A stretch of DNA of 64,000 nucleotides from Desulfobacteraceae bacterium UBA2245 (GCA_002347265.1 DDYB01000011.1:22983-86982); one strand, 5' to 3'; shown: positions 7,979 through 17,262, counted from the stretch's first letter. Program-made: numbers and translations. Notes: generated from the letters alone by a model not told the origin.

Positions 7979-9643
7979 ATGCTGGAAAAATATCTTCCCC
8001 GATTGACTTTCGATTCATACGAAGACTTCTACCAAAATTTCAAAATCAATGTCCCTGAAAATTTCAATTTCGCCTTTGACGTGGTGGATGCAACCGCTGA
8101 AACCCGGCCTGACAAGCCGGCCATGGTCTGGTGCGACGATCAGGGCCATGAAGCCCGGTTTTCCTTTCAGCAGATGCGGGAGTACAGCAACAAAGCGGCC
8201 AATGTCTTTCGATCTCTGGGCATACGGAAGGGCGATGCGGTCATGCTGATCCTCAAGCGCAGATATGAATTCTGGTTCTGTCTGCTCGGTCTGCACAAGA
8301 TCGGCGCCATAGCCATTCCCGCCACCCATCTGCTGACCAGCAAGGATATCGCCTACCGCAACAACTCGGCGGACATCAAGATGATCGTCACGGTCAATGA
8401 AGAGGGCATCTGTCATGAGCTTGAAAACGCCGTTGAAAAATCCCCCTCCCTGAAGCTGAAAGCGGTCGTAGGCGGTCGCCGGCCCGGATGGATCGACATG
8501 GATGCCGCGCTGGCCGAGGCATCCGATGCGTTTCAGCGTCCCACGGGGGATCAGGCCGTCTGCAACGACGACATTCTGCTGCTGTATTTCACCTCCGGAA
8601 CCACCGGAATGCCGAAAATGGTGCAGCTCAATCAAACCTATCCTCTGGGCCATATTCTGACGGCAAAATACTGGCAGAACGTGTCGGACAACGGGCTGCA
8701 TCTGACCGTGGCCGATACGGGATGGGCCAAGGCCGCATGGGGAAAGATATACGGCCAGTGGCTTTCCGGCAGCGCGGTTTTTGTCTACGATTACGACAAA
8801 TTCGTCCCCAGGGCGCTGCTCGAGGTCATCGACCGTTACGGAATCACCACGTTCTGCGCGCCGCCGACCATCTACCGCTTTTTCATCAAGGAAGACCTGT
8901 CTCAGTTTCGTTTCGAGAAACTCCGGTACTGCGTCATCGCAGGAGAGCCGCTTAACCCCGAGGTCTACTATCAGTGGCTGAAGGCCACGAGAATCAAGCT
9001 GATGGAAGGATACGGCCAGACCGAGATGACCGTGGCGATCGGCAATTATCCCTGGACCGACCCCAAACCCGGCTCCATGGGGAAACCATCTCCCGGATAC
9101 GACATCGATATCTTTAATGAGGACGGCAATCCCTGTGCCGTGGGCGAAGAAGGCCAGATCATCATTCGAACGGGCCAGAATGCGCCGATCGGCATGTTTG
9201 ACGGGTATTACCGGGATGAAAAGCTCACCCGGAAGGCCTGGCGCAACGGCATCTATTATACCGGCGACACGGCGTGGCGGGACGAAAACGGCTATTTGTG
9301 GTTTGTCGGCCGGGCCGACGATGTGATCAAAAGCTCAGGATACCGGATCGGTCCCTTTGAGGTGGAAAGCGCGCTGCTGGAACATCCGGCGGTCCTGGAA
9401 TGCGCCATCACCGGCGTTCCGGATCCGGTAAGAGGTCAGGTCGTCAAGGCCACCGTGGTCCTTGCCAAGGATTACACGCCCGGAGACAACCTGGTCAAAG
9501 AGCTTCAGGAGCATGTCAAAAAGGTAACGGCGCCGTACAAATACCCCAGAATCATTGACTTTGTCATAGAACTGCCCAAAACCATCAGCGGCAAGATACG
9601 CCGTGTGGAAATCCGCGGAAAAGACGAGGAATCCACGGAATAA
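7979..9643 (+). CDS. AMP-forming acyl-CoA ligase (medium-chain/aryl type)
   Basis: A 554-residue ANL-superfamily enzyme that activates a carboxylic acid with ATP and CoA. Motifs are complete: the phosphate loop YFTSGTTGMPKM near 205, GYGQTEMT near 345, the hinge GDTAWRDENGYLWFVGRADD near 430, and the C-terminal catalytic lysine in PKTISGKIRR near 540. Sequence character resembles the medium-chain/benzoate group of acyl-CoA synthetases rather than acetyl-CoA synthetase; the substrate is not determined. It is translated 19 bases after the XRE-cupin regulator and is followed by a rho-independent terminator at 9668, so the transcription unit is two genes. Confidence 0.92.
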   Translation: MLEKYLPRLTFDSYEDFYQNFKINVPENFNFAFDVVDATAETRPDKPAMVWCDDQGHEARFSFQQMREYSNKAANVFRSLGIRKGDAVMLILKRRYEFWFCLLGLHKIGAIAIPATHLLTSKDIAYRNNSADIKMIVTVNEEGICHELENAVEKSPSLKLKAVVGGRRPGWIDMDAALAEASDAFQRPTGDQAVCNDDILLLYFTSGTTGMPKMVQLNQTYPLGHILTAKYWQNVSDNGLHLTVADTGWAKAAWGKIYGQWLSGSAVFVYDYDKFVPRALLEVIDRYGITTFCAPPTIYRFFIKEDLSQFRFEKLRYCVIAGEPLNPEVYYQWLKATRIKLMEGYGQTEMTVAIGNYPWTDPKPGSMGKPSPGYDIDIFNEDGNPCAVGEEGQIIIRTGQNAPIGMFDGYYRDEKLTRKAWRNGIYYTGDTAWRDENGYLWFVGRADDVIKSSGYRIGPFEVESALLEHPAVLECAITGVPDPVRGQVVKATVVLAKDYTPGDNLVKELQEHVKKVTAPYKYPRIIDFVIELPKTISGKIRRVEIRGKDEESTE

Positions 9644-9667
9644 ACCGTTTACGGAATCCGGAAACCG

Positions 9668-9704
9668 CCGGGAAGCGGAGCTGTCCGCTTCCCGGTATTT
9701 TTTT
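9668..9704 (+). terminator. Rho-independent terminator after the acyl-CoA ligase
   Basis: A perfect 11-bp stem (CCGGGAAGCGG with CCGCTTCCCGG), a 6-base loop and a following run of seven T residues. It terminates the regulator-ligase operon. Unusually, the next gene starts at 9709, only four bases beyond the T run, so this hairpin also sits where that gene's ribosome site should be. Confidence 0.9.
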
Positions 9705-9708
9705 CAAT

Positions 9709-11361
9709 ATGCCCGATATTCTGCTGATCCAGCCGCCTGTTCAGGACTTTTACCTTACCGCCAAGAGGACTTTTCCCTACGGTCTGGCCTGCATGGCGGC
9801 GTCGCTGCGTCAGGCCGGATTTTCCGTTGAAATACTCGACGCCATGGCCGTCAGCCGGTCCAGAATCATTCCCTGGCCCTCCGAAATGGAATATCTCAGA
9901 ACATTCTATGGACCGGCGGATGCATCGGCGTTTTGCCTGTTCAACTGCTTCCGGCATTATGGATACAGTTTTGAACACATTGGAAAGGTTGCCGGAGCAT
10001 CCGGAGCGTTCCTGGTGGGAATCTCCTCTCTTTTTACCGCCTACAGCGGGCAGGCCCTGGAAACGGCCCGAATCGTCAAAGCCTTTCATCCGGCCTGCAA
10101 GGTGGTGCTTGGAGGGCACCATCCCACGGCCCTTCCCCGCGAAGCGCTCAGCGACCCGGCCGTGGATTTCATCATTCGCGGCGAAGGTGAAATTTCCATG
10201 CCGCTTCTGGCCCGGGCCCTTGAATCGGGCCAGCCGGTGGATCGGATTCCCGGCATCGGCCACCGCGCCTCAGACGGGTCATTTCGAATATCGCAGCCGA
10301 CGTTTGTCGCCGACCTGGAAACGATTCCCGCACCGGCCCTGGATCTGGTCAACCGGAAATTCTACCGCCGGAAAGACTTTGCCGCCGTGGTGGTGGCCAG
10401 CCGGGGATGCCCGATGCATTGCAGCTATTGTTCCATGGGCGCGAACTCACCCTTGCCGTATCGAAAAAGAAGCGCCCATTCGGTGCTGAAGGAGATCGAA
10501 AACGCCGTGCAGCGCTTCGGCGCAAGGTTCATCGAGTTTGAAGATGAAAATCTCTCCCTGGACCGGAAGGAATTTCTATCACTTCTAAAGTCTGTTCAAA
10601 CGCGTTTCGAGCATCTGAATCCGGAGCTTCGCGCCATGAACGGACTGTTTCCGCCCTCGCTGGACGAGGAAACGGTCTGCGCGATGAAGCAGGCCGGATT
10701 CAGGGCGCTGAATCTTTCCCTGGGAACCCGTGATCCGGATCAGCTCAAACGATTCAACCGGACGGATGTCCGGAATTCCTTTGAAAACGCGCTGAACCTG
10801 GCTGAAAAATACGCCCTTGAAGCCGTCGGCTATATCATTGTCGGCGCACCCGGCCAGCAGGCGGAAACCTCGATTGCGGACCTTCTGTATCTTGCCGGCA
10901 AACGGGTTCTGGCCGGCGTTTCCGTATTTTATCCGGCGCCGGGAAGCGCGGATTTCGAATACCTGAGTCGGTCAAACGCACTGCCGGCATCCTTTTCTCT
11001 GATGCGATCGAGCGCACTTCCCGCGAATGACCCCACCCGCAGAACCGAGGCAATCACCCTGCTCAGGCTGGGCCGGATTCTGAATTTTATCAAAAAACTG
11101 ATCGATGCCGGTGAAATGATTCCCGAGCCTTCGAAGCAGTCATCGAATGTTTCGGAAAAATTTTCCGATCCGGACAAAACGCTTTTAAGCTGGTTTCTGA
11201 ATGACGGCCGTATCCGCGGCATGGCGCCGGACGGAAGCATATTTGCGCATGCCGTCTGTCATCGGCTGACGCGTATGTTTATCAACGGACTGATGTCGCA
11301 GGAAGTCCGGGGATGCCGATCCGCGGATTTCCGACGCATCGGCCGGAAAAAACAGGCCTGA
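9709..11361 (+). CDS. B12-binding-domain radical SAM protein
   Basis: A 550-residue protein with an N-terminal cobalamin-binding-like Rossmann domain (MPDILLIQPPVQ through VLGGHHPTALPREAL, about 1-150) and a central radical SAM barrel with the cluster motif CPMHCSYC (CxxxCxxC, near 230-237). This class uses SAM radical chemistry, often methylation or ring rearrangement, in the cytosol. The N-terminus fits the family exactly, so the start is sound even though no Shine-Dalgarno is visible: a terminator hairpin ends four bases before the ATG. The C-terminal approximately 150 residues are family-specific and unrecognised. The reaction is unknown, and no biosynthetic neighbours give a clue. Confidence 0.85.
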   Translation: MPDILLIQPPVQDFYLTAKRTFPYGLACMAASLRQAGFSVEILDAMAVSRSRIIPWPSEMEYLRTFYGPADASAFCLFNCFRHYGYSFEHIGKVAGASGAFLVGISSLFTAYSGQALETARIVKAFHPACKVVLGGHHPTALPREALSDPAVDFIIRGEGEISMPLLARALESGQPVDRIPGIGHRASDGSFRISQPTFVADLETIPAPALDLVNRKFYRRKDFAAVVVASRGCPMHCSYCSMGANSPLPYRKRSAHSVLKEIENAVQRFGARFIEFEDENLSLDRKEFLSLLKSVQTRFEHLNPELRAMNGLFPPSLDEETVCAMKQAGFRALNLSLGTRDPDQLKRFNRTDVRNSFENALNLAEKYALEAVGYIIVGAPGQQAETSIADLLYLAGKRVLAGVSVFYPAPGSADFEYLSRSNALPASFSLMRSSALPANDPTRRTEAITLLRLGRILNFIKKLIDAGEMIPEPSKQSSNVSEKFSDPDKTLLSWFLNDGRIRGMAPDGSIFAHAVCHRLTRMFINGLMSQEVRGCRSADFRRIGRKKQA

Positions 11362-11427
11362 TTTCAAAAACAGCATCATCTTCTCACATTAGGGCTTTTA
11401 TTTTTTTTGTTTTTTGATTAATACCAC

Positions 11428-11469
11428 GACGGATATCCAACAGCGGAAAAACCGCTGGCCGTATCCGTC
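11428..11469. other. Imperfect long hairpin upstream of the purF-like gene
   Basis: GACGGATA pairs with TATCCGTC and, inside it, CAGCGG pairs with CCGCTG around an AAAAA loop, with a 5/4-base internal loop. It lies in the 230-base gap before the purF-like gene, after a T-rich stretch at 11396-11416 that may end the radical SAM transcript. There is no T run after the hairpin, so it could be a leader structure rather than a terminator. The remainder of the gap shows no gene. Confidence 0.35.
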
Positions 11470-11591
11470 AAAACCGGCCTTGAGTCTTTCGAGCATGGAT
11501 GATGATTCGGGCTGACGCGGCCATGAGCCGGTATAAATGCCGCATATAATGCTTCAGGCGGCAGGATCGCTTGATTCGACGGGAGAAACGT

Positions 11592-12995
11592 ATGGGAGGA
11601 TTCTTTGGAGTCGCCTCGAAAAATGACTGCGTAAACGATCTGTTTTACGGAACGGATTACCATTCCCACCTGGGAACCCGGCGCGGCGGGCTTGCCGTCA
11701 GCAACGCCCACGGATATCAGAGATCCATTCACAATATCGAAAATGATTATTTCCGTTCCAAATTCGAGCCGGATCTGCCCGATCTTCAGGGAAACTGCGG
11801 CATCGGAATCATCAGCGATCACGACGCCCAACCCCTGATCATCGGATCGCATCTGGGCACCTTCGCCATCGTGACGGTCGGCAAGATTCAGAACATCGAA
11901 GTCCTTGCGCAAAAGGCGTCCGGCCGGAAACTGCACTTCTCGGAAATGAGCGGGGGAGAAATCAACCCCACGGAACTGGTCGCCATGCTGATCACCGAGG
12001 AGGATTCTTTCGAGGCCGGCATTCAAAACGCCCAGCAGGTTATTCAAGGTTCCTGCTCCATGCTGGTTCTGACCCCGAAGGGCATTTACGCGGCCCGCGA
12101 CAGGCTGGGCCGGACCCCGGTGATTATCGGAAAAAAACAGGACGCTTATGCCGCATCTTCCGAAACCTGCGCCTTTGCCAACCTGGATTATGAAATCGCT
12201 CATTTCCTGGGACCTGGAGAAATCGTATTGATTTCAGCAGAAGGATACGAGCAGCGCAAAGCCCCGGGCAATGTCATGCAGGTCTGCAGTTTTCTATGGG
12301 TCTACTATGGATACCCGGCTTCAAGCTACGAAGGAATCAACGTCGAATCCGTCCGCTACCGGTGCGGCGCCGCTCTGGCCCGGAACGATGCGGTGGCCAT
12401 CGACTGCGTCGCCGGCATTCCGGATTCCGGAACAGGCCACGCCATCGGATATGCCAATGAAAGGGGAATCCCCTACATCCGTCCCTTTGTAAAATACACC
12501 CCGACATGGCCGCGGAGCTTCATGCCCCAGAATCAGACCCGCAGGGATCTGGTCGCCAGAATGAAGCTGATTCCCATTCAATCCCTGATTGAAGGGAAAA
12601 GAATTCTTTTCTGCGAGGATTCCATCGTTCGGGGCACCCAGTTGAAAGACAAGGTTCAAACGCTTTATGTTGCGGGGGCAAAAGAGGTTCACATGCGCCC
12701 GGCCTGCCCGACCCTGATTTACCCGTGTGAATTTCTGAATTTTTCCGCATCGCGCTCCACCATGGATCTGATCGGCCGCCAGGCTGTCCGGGAACTGGAA
12801 GGCAGCGAGGATGCGCATCTGGATCAATACGCCGTGGCCGGAACCGACCGGCACACCGCCATGGTGAAAGCCATCGAAAAAAACCTGGGTTTGAGTTCCC
12901 TGAAATACCAGCGTCTTGAAGACCTGATTGAAGCCATCGGACTGCCGAAGCACAGGCTGTGCACCCACTGCTGGGACGGTTCGAGCTTTTTTTAA
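11592..12995 (+). CDS. Amidophosphoribosyltransferase homologue lacking the N-terminal catalytic cysteine
   Basis: A 467-residue PurF homologue. The N-terminal Ntn-glutaminase-like domain begins MGGFFGVASK, where true PurF begins MCG and uses Cys1 as nucleophile; here the position is glycine, so glutamine hydrolysis by the usual route is not expected. The C-terminal phosphoribosyltransferase domain keeps the PRPP loop LFCEDSIVRGTQ (339-350). Cysteines C232, C379, C457 and C460 match the spacing of iron-sulfur ligands in Bacillus-type PurF. GGGAG six bases before ATG 11592 fixes the start; the frame is open to 11571. Similar cysteine-less paralogues occur in other anaerobes by my recollection. 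Role: possibly ammonia-dependent or regulatory. A nucleoside deaminase gene follows. Confidence 0.85.
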   Translation: MGGFFGVASKNDCVNDLFYGTDYHSHLGTRRGGLAVSNAHGYQRSIHNIENDYFRSKFEPDLPDLQGNCGIGIISDHDAQPLIIGSHLGTFAIVTVGKIQNIEVLAQKASGRKLHFSEMSGGEINPTELVAMLITEEDSFEAGIQNAQQVIQGSCSMLVLTPKGIYAARDRLGRTPVIIGKKQDAYAASSETCAFANLDYEIAHFLGPGEIVLISAEGYEQRKAPGNVMQVCSFLWVYYGYPASSYEGINVESVRYRCGAALARNDAVAIDCVAGIPDSGTGHAIGYANERGIPYIRPFVKYTPTWPRSFMPQNQTRRDLVARMKLIPIQSLIEGKRILFCEDSIVRGTQLKDKVQTLYVAGAKEVHMRPACPTLIYPCEFLNFSASRSTMDLIGRQAVRELEGSEDAHLDQYAVAGTDRHTAMVKAIEKNLGLSSLKYQRLEDLIEAIGLPKHRLCTHCWDGSSFF

Positions 12996-13071
12996 ATATG
13001 ACGGCAATTCTGACTTTTTACGCGACCTTCAAAATTCGAGGCTGAAACATCTCCAAAGGCAATGTTTGACG

Positions 13072-13656
13072 ATGCGTTATCCGAGTTTTACGTTCACCCT
13101 GCCCGACTGGCTCATGAATTATTCGCCGCACGAAACATCGTTCCCCGAAATTGAATCCCGCATGCGCCTTGTTATCGAACTTTCACGGCTGAACGTCGTT
13201 CACGAAACCGGCGGACCATTCGGCGCGGCCATTTTCGACATGAACAGCCATCGACTGCTTGCACCGGGCGTCAACATCGTCGTACCCGCAAGGTGCAGCA
13301 TCCTTCATGCTGAAATCGTCGCCATCATGACGGCCCAGCGCATGGTCGGCCATTTCACTCTCGGTTCCGATCCCGCGGTCGATTATGAAATGGTTGTCAG
13401 CACAGAACCGTGCGCCATGTGCTTCGGCGCCATTCCTTGGTCCGGAATTCGCAGGCTGACCTGCGGCGCCAGACGTGAAGATGCCGAGCGCATCGGTTTT
13501 GACGAAGGGCCCAAGCCCGTCAACTGGGTGGAATCGCTCGAAAGCCGGGGAATTTCCGTAGTGAGGGACGTCTGCCGGGAACAGGCGGCCGCGGTTCTGC
13601 AAATCTATCATGAAAGCGACGGCATCATTTACAACACCCAGCAATCATACAATTGA
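13072..13656 (+). CDS. CDA-fold nucleoside/nucleobase deaminase
   Basis: A 194-residue cytidine-deaminase-fold protein. Zinc site motifs are complete: H79-A-E81 (catalytic glutamate) and PCAMC at 113-117. The order and spacing match the guanine deaminase / TadA-like group rather than tetrameric cytidine deaminase. It lacks the tRNA-binding tail typical of TadA, so a free-base or nucleoside substrate such as guanine is more likely. The start at 13072 gives MRYPSF; the ribosome site is weak. It sits 76 bases after the purF-like gene on the same strand and may be co-transcribed with it, giving a loose purine theme. The gap between them holds one end of the GACTTTTTAC repeat. Confidence 0.85.
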   Translation: MRYPSFTFTLPDWLMNYSPHETSFPEIESRMRLVIELSRLNVVHETGGPFGAAIFDMNSHRLLAPGVNIVVPARCSILHAEIVAIMTAQRMVGHFTLGSDPAVDYEMVVSTEPCAMCFGAIPWSGIRRLTCGARREDAERIGFDEGPKPVNWVESLESRGISVVRDVCREQAAAVLQIYHESDGIIYNTQQSYN

Positions 13657-13820
13657 TTTTATTATCAAATTTTAATATTGCATTTTTTAAAAAAAGAAAG
13701 TAAGGTCAGCACGATTTATAAACGGTAAGGCTCGTTTCATGGTATGTTTTTTGCTTTAATTTGAAGCCGAATGGGCTCAAACATCAATACCGATAGACCG
13801 GGAGACCCGATATCATCGAA

Positions 13821-14366
13821 ATGACCCGAAGAAATGCTTTAAAAGCCTTATTCGGCGGAATCGCCTCACTGTACCTTCCCTTCTGGATGCAGTCCGCGGA
13901 TGCGTCAGCCCGCCTGCCCCGATGCAGCGGAAAGCTCTCCCTCTACAATCTGCACACCCAGGAAGAATTATCCATAGCCTATCTCAATTCACATGGTAAG
14001 TTGAATCCCAAGGCCTTGAAACGGCTCGATCATTTCTTTCGCTGCCATCACAGCGACAAGGTACGCCATATAGACCCCAGGCTGTACATGCTTCTGGATT
14101 CCGTTCAGACCCGTCTCGGAGTCCATGATCGAACCATTCAACTGGTTTCCGGTTACCGGTCTCCGGAATACAACCGCATGCTGCGGTCCAGGAGTTCCAG
14201 GGTCGCAAAACAAAGCTACCATACAAGGGGCATGGCGGCGGACATTCAAATCGAAGGCGTGCGCCTGTCCGACATTAAAAGAACCGCTATGAAAATAGAC
14301 GCCGGCGGGGTCGGCGTCTATTCCGAATTCATTCATCTGGATGTCGGACCGTCAAGGACTTGGTAA
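13821..14366 (+). CDS. YcbK-family (DUF882, M15-like) murein peptidase-like protein, Tat-type signal
   Basis: A 181-residue exported protein. The N-terminus MTRRNALKALFGGIASLYL has a twin-arginine-like pair followed by a hydrophobic stretch and a likely cleavage after ADASA. The mature part is a DUF882/peptidase M15A domain with VSGYRSPEYN, HTRGMAADI (zinc His and Asp) and FIHLDVG (His-x-Asp). E. coli YcbK lies beside the L,D-transpeptidase LdtD (YcbB); here the neighbour is also an LdtD homologue, but in convergent orientation with a 38-base overlap of the 3' ends. A role in peptidoglycan remodelling in the periplasm is likely. Confidence 0.9.
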   Translation: MTRRNALKALFGGIASLYLPFWMQSADASARLPRCSGKLSLYNLHTQEELSIAYLNSHGKLNPKALKRLDHFFRCHHSDKVRHIDPRLYMLLDSVQTRLGVHDRTIQLVSGYRSPEYNRMLRSRSSRVAKQSYHTRGMAADIQIEGVRLSDIKRTAMKIDAGGVGVYSEFIHLDVGPSRTW

Positions 14367-16080
14367 ACGGTCGATCCTGTAAATACCTGCCCGAATCCTG
14401 GTTCAGCGCATCCCACAGCGGTTTGTCCCGTTCATAGATATCGTCCCGGAAATTCAGTTCGCCGTTCTCACCAATCCAGGCCGTCCAGTACAGCAGATGC
14501 ACGGCACAGGGCTGGCTGATGCGGACCGTCCTTCTTTGTCCGGTTGCGATTAACTGCTCAAGCCGCTCAAGAGTCCAGGAGGGATCATCCTGCAGTAAAA
14601 AAACGGCGAAATCCAACGGACTTCCGACACGAATGCACCCGTGGCTCAAAGCTCGCCTGGGATTTGAAAACAGGCGGCGGGTCGGAGTGTCGTGAAGATA
14701 AACATGAAATTGATTCGGGAAAATGAACTTAATCCGCCCCAGCGCATTCCACGGGCCCGGCAACTGGCGAATCCGGCCGGGGAGATTGCCCGCATGCACC
14801 GTTTTCCAATCGATCCGAGCCGGATTGATCACCCGAGCCGAAGATTCCCCTCCGGCCACCACCTCGTAGTGGTTGCGGGCAAGATATCCCGGATCCTTTC
14901 GCAATATGGGAAGCAATTCTTTCACCACGATGGAACCAGGCACATTCCAGTAGGGATTGATGACCATATACCCCATTTTCCCGGAAAACACCGGCGTCTT
15001 CTGGTAGGATTTGCCGACAATTACCGGCATTTCGATCTGCTTGCGATCCCCCCGGTATCCCTGAAGCATAAAAGCGGCGATGTTGACAATGATCCGGCAA
15101 TCCTGCCATTGACGTGGAAGCCATCGCCAGCGTTCCATGTTCAACATCAGCTGCCGCCACCTCTGAGCCGCCGTGACATTCAGCGCCGCAAGCGTCTCCT
15201 TTCCAACGGCTCCGTCCGCCTTCAGACCATGCCGGGACTGAAACCGGCGGACCGCCTTCTCCAGAACCGGGTCAAACAAGGCATCGTCGCCGGTCGAAGC
15301 TCCAAGGTCCAGGCTGAATTTTAAACGGGTCCTGAGCTGATCGACCCGGTGGCCGCGATCGCCCAATCTGATCGTGCCGCCCGATTCGACCATCGGCCAT
15401 CCGCCTGCATCCACAACGGATTTAAGTTGAACCGACGCCTGCGCCAGATTCCAATATTCTTCATGCGGAGGCGCAAGTTCGTGAATTGTCTCCTGGATGT
15501 TCCGGCGGACCGACAGCTTGTTCAGCATTTCCATGATGTCGAATTTGTGGCTGGGAGAGATCCAGTGTGGATCAAAACGCTGCGGGCTGACCTTGCCCTC
15601 CAGAAGGTGCGTACTAAAACGAAAAAAGGCATCCGTCAACAGGACATCCATGATGCCGATCAACTGGTCCGCGTTTCCGGTCCGAACCAGCATTTCCTGT
15701 ATTTGATCGCCATGCTGTTTCAGAAGTTCAAGGTGGTAATCCTGAGGCCTCAATCCGTGAAGCCATGAGGTTCTGATCGTCCGAATCCAGTCGTCTCCCA
15801 GAGAAGAGGGGCCGTTTTTATCGACCCAGTAAGGAGCCCACGAACGGCTTTCGTAATATCGGTTCAATATCTTGACGGATTCCGGCCTCAGGGATCCGGA
15901 CAGGGATAAATCGCTTTCAAGCATGGAACGGATCGTAGCGGAAATCATTCCGGCAGTCTCGGTTCGACCGGAAGATGCCTGGAAGATGCCGCTTCCCAGA
16001 ACCAGAATACCGATGAAAGCGGAAAACCAGCGCCGCTTCAATTCGAAACCGGAAAATTGCCTCTCATTCAATTTCATCAT
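14329..16080 (-). CDS. L,D-transpeptidase, YcbB/LdtD family
   Basis: A 583-residue periplasmic L,D-transpeptidase. An N-terminal hydrophobic segment (about 17-37) is a signal peptide or anchor. A helical scaffold domain follows, then a peptidoglycan-binding_1 domain around 245-305 (VDQLRTRLKFSLDLG, VRRFQSRHGLKADGAVGKETLAALN). The YkuD catalytic domain ends with HGCIRVGSPLDF, where the cysteine at about 482 is the nucleophile. Domain order and size match E. coli LdtD, which forms 3-3 crosslinks. Its last 38 bases overlap the end of the convergent ycbK-like gene, so both products share a small coding overlap read in opposite directions. Confidence 0.93.
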   Translation of the reverse strand: MMKLNERQFSGFELKRRWFSAFIGILVLGSGIFQASSGRTETAGMISATIRSMLESDLSLSGSLRPESVKILNRYYESRSWAPYWVDKNGPSSLGDDWIRTIRTSWLHGLRPQDYHLELLKQHGDQIQEMLVRTGNADQLIGIMDVLLTDAFFRFSTHLLEGKVSPQRFDPHWISPSHKFDIMEMLNKLSVRRNIQETIHELAPPHEEYWNLAQASVQLKSVVDAGGWPMVESGGTIRLGDRGHRVDQLRTRLKFSLDLGASTGDDALFDPVLEKAVRRFQSRHGLKADGAVGKETLAALNVTAAQRWRQLMLNMERWRWLPRQWQDCRIIVNIAAFMLQGYRGDRKQIEMPVIVGKSYQKTPVFSGKMGYMVINPYWNVPGSIVVKELLPILRKDPGYLARNHYEVVAGGESSARVINPARIDWKTVHAGNLPGRIRQLPGPWNALGRIKFIFPNQFHVYLHDTPTRRLFSNPRRALSHGCIRVGSPLDFAVFLLQDDPSWTLERLEQLIATGQRRTVRISQPCAVHLLYWTAWIGENGELNFRDDIYERDKPLWDALNQDSGRYLQDRPFTKSLTVRHPDE

Positions 16081-16637
16081 GACTCACTATACCAGCAGAC
16101 ATATCGCCGGTCAATTGCCGTATTCCCTGTATATTTTATTATATCAGCGAGTTGCAAATTATCCTGAACAAGGTTTGCCCCGTATACGCCTGTATTCAGA
16201 AAATTGCAAGGCCTGGTGCGCAAAGCACATGATGGCCATGGCCGGCAGCCGTCATTCGGATATGGACCAGAGGTTGAGCTTTTGAATGTGGGGGTTGGAT
16301 GACCTGAAAAGCATCAGCCATAAATGAACAGGCCCCCTTTGTCCTCCGGCGGACCTGCGCCGGACGCCGACGATGACTGCACCCTGCTCCGGTCATGGGG
16401 ATTCGATAACGAATAGATATCTATGAAAAAAAGTTGACATGCCGGCGCTAATTGGATAAAAAGGTGCTTTGGATGAAACGACAATGCTCCTGTTCAAGCC
16501 GAAATAATATGACAAGGCTTTGATTTTAAATATACATTATAAACAGAAGCTTGTATAATTTGTTTAGAATATGCGTGGCGGAGCATACACCGGGTCGGCA
16601 AATGATTCTTACTAAATCTACTGAAGGAGGGCAATGC
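16081..16637. other. Divergent intergenic region with candidate promoter for the CBS gene
   Basis: A 557-base gap between the divergent ldtD-like and CBS-domain genes. Visible items: a small hairpin (TCCGGCG with CGCCGGA, 16345-16364); a TTGACA at 16434-16439 followed about 15-17 bases later by GATAAA, a possible promoter; and AT-rich sequence from 16500 to 16560. No convincing protein, tRNA or known riboswitch is seen; the short frames here look random. Confidence 0.4.
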
Positions 16638-17219
16638 ATGGAAGATCACAAAGTAAAAGACTTGATGAACCCGATCAGCGAATACAATACCATAGATGTC
16701 AATGCACAATTCTGCGAAGCATTGAGCATATTAAAAGGAAATTATGAGAAGACGAAATCCGGGAAAGCCGGCGTCTTCCATAAAACGCTTTTTGTTACCG
16801 ACGCCTCCAAGAACATCATCGGCAAAATCGCCATGTATGACCTGGTTCGAGGTCTGGTGCCCGAACCGGCAAAAAAACTGGAGTTCGCCCGCACCTTCCT
16901 GAATGCGCTTTCCTCCCGTTCGATGGAAGTGGCTCAAGAAATCGGAGAAATGCAGGAACGTTTTAAATGGGTCAAAAGCAACTTCGTCGACCTGGCCAAG
17001 GCCCAGGCCCACAAGAAGGTGAGTCAGATCATGACGCCGGTAAGCCCCATTCTGGCTGAAAACGATTCGTTGACGCAGGCCATCTATCTGATGTTCAAGG
17101 AAGGCGTCCGTGAACCGCTTGTCATGAGAGGCGACAAACCGGTCGGCGTGCTGAATCTGATGAAGATTCTTGAGGAACTCATGGAAGTCGTCGGCGAAGA
17201 ATGCTACGTCAAATGGTAG
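16638..17219 (+). CDS. CBS-domain pair protein
   Basis: A 193-residue cytosolic protein with two CBS motifs: VKDLMNPISEYNTIDVNA at the N-terminus and VSQIMTPVSPILAENDSL followed by LVMRGDKPVGVLNLMKILEEL at the C-terminus. An approximately 60-residue helical linker lies between them. CBS pairs bind adenosine nucleotides and usually regulate a partner; none is adjacent, so the target is unknown. GGAGG seven bases before ATG 16638 gives a strong start. A terminator follows at 17263, so the gene is monocistronic. Confidence 0.88.
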   Translation: MEDHKVKDLMNPISEYNTIDVNAQFCEALSILKGNYEKTKSGKAGVFHKTLFVTDASKNIIGKIAMYDLVRGLVPEPAKKLEFARTFLNALSSRSMEVAQEIGEMQERFKWVKSNFVDLAKAQAHKKVSQIMTPVSPILAENDSLTQAIYLMFKEGVREPLVMRGDKPVGVLNLMKILEELMEVVGEECYVKW

Positions 17220-17262
17220 TCTGATCTCGTTAAAAACCATTCATGTGCGCATTGAATTCTAC

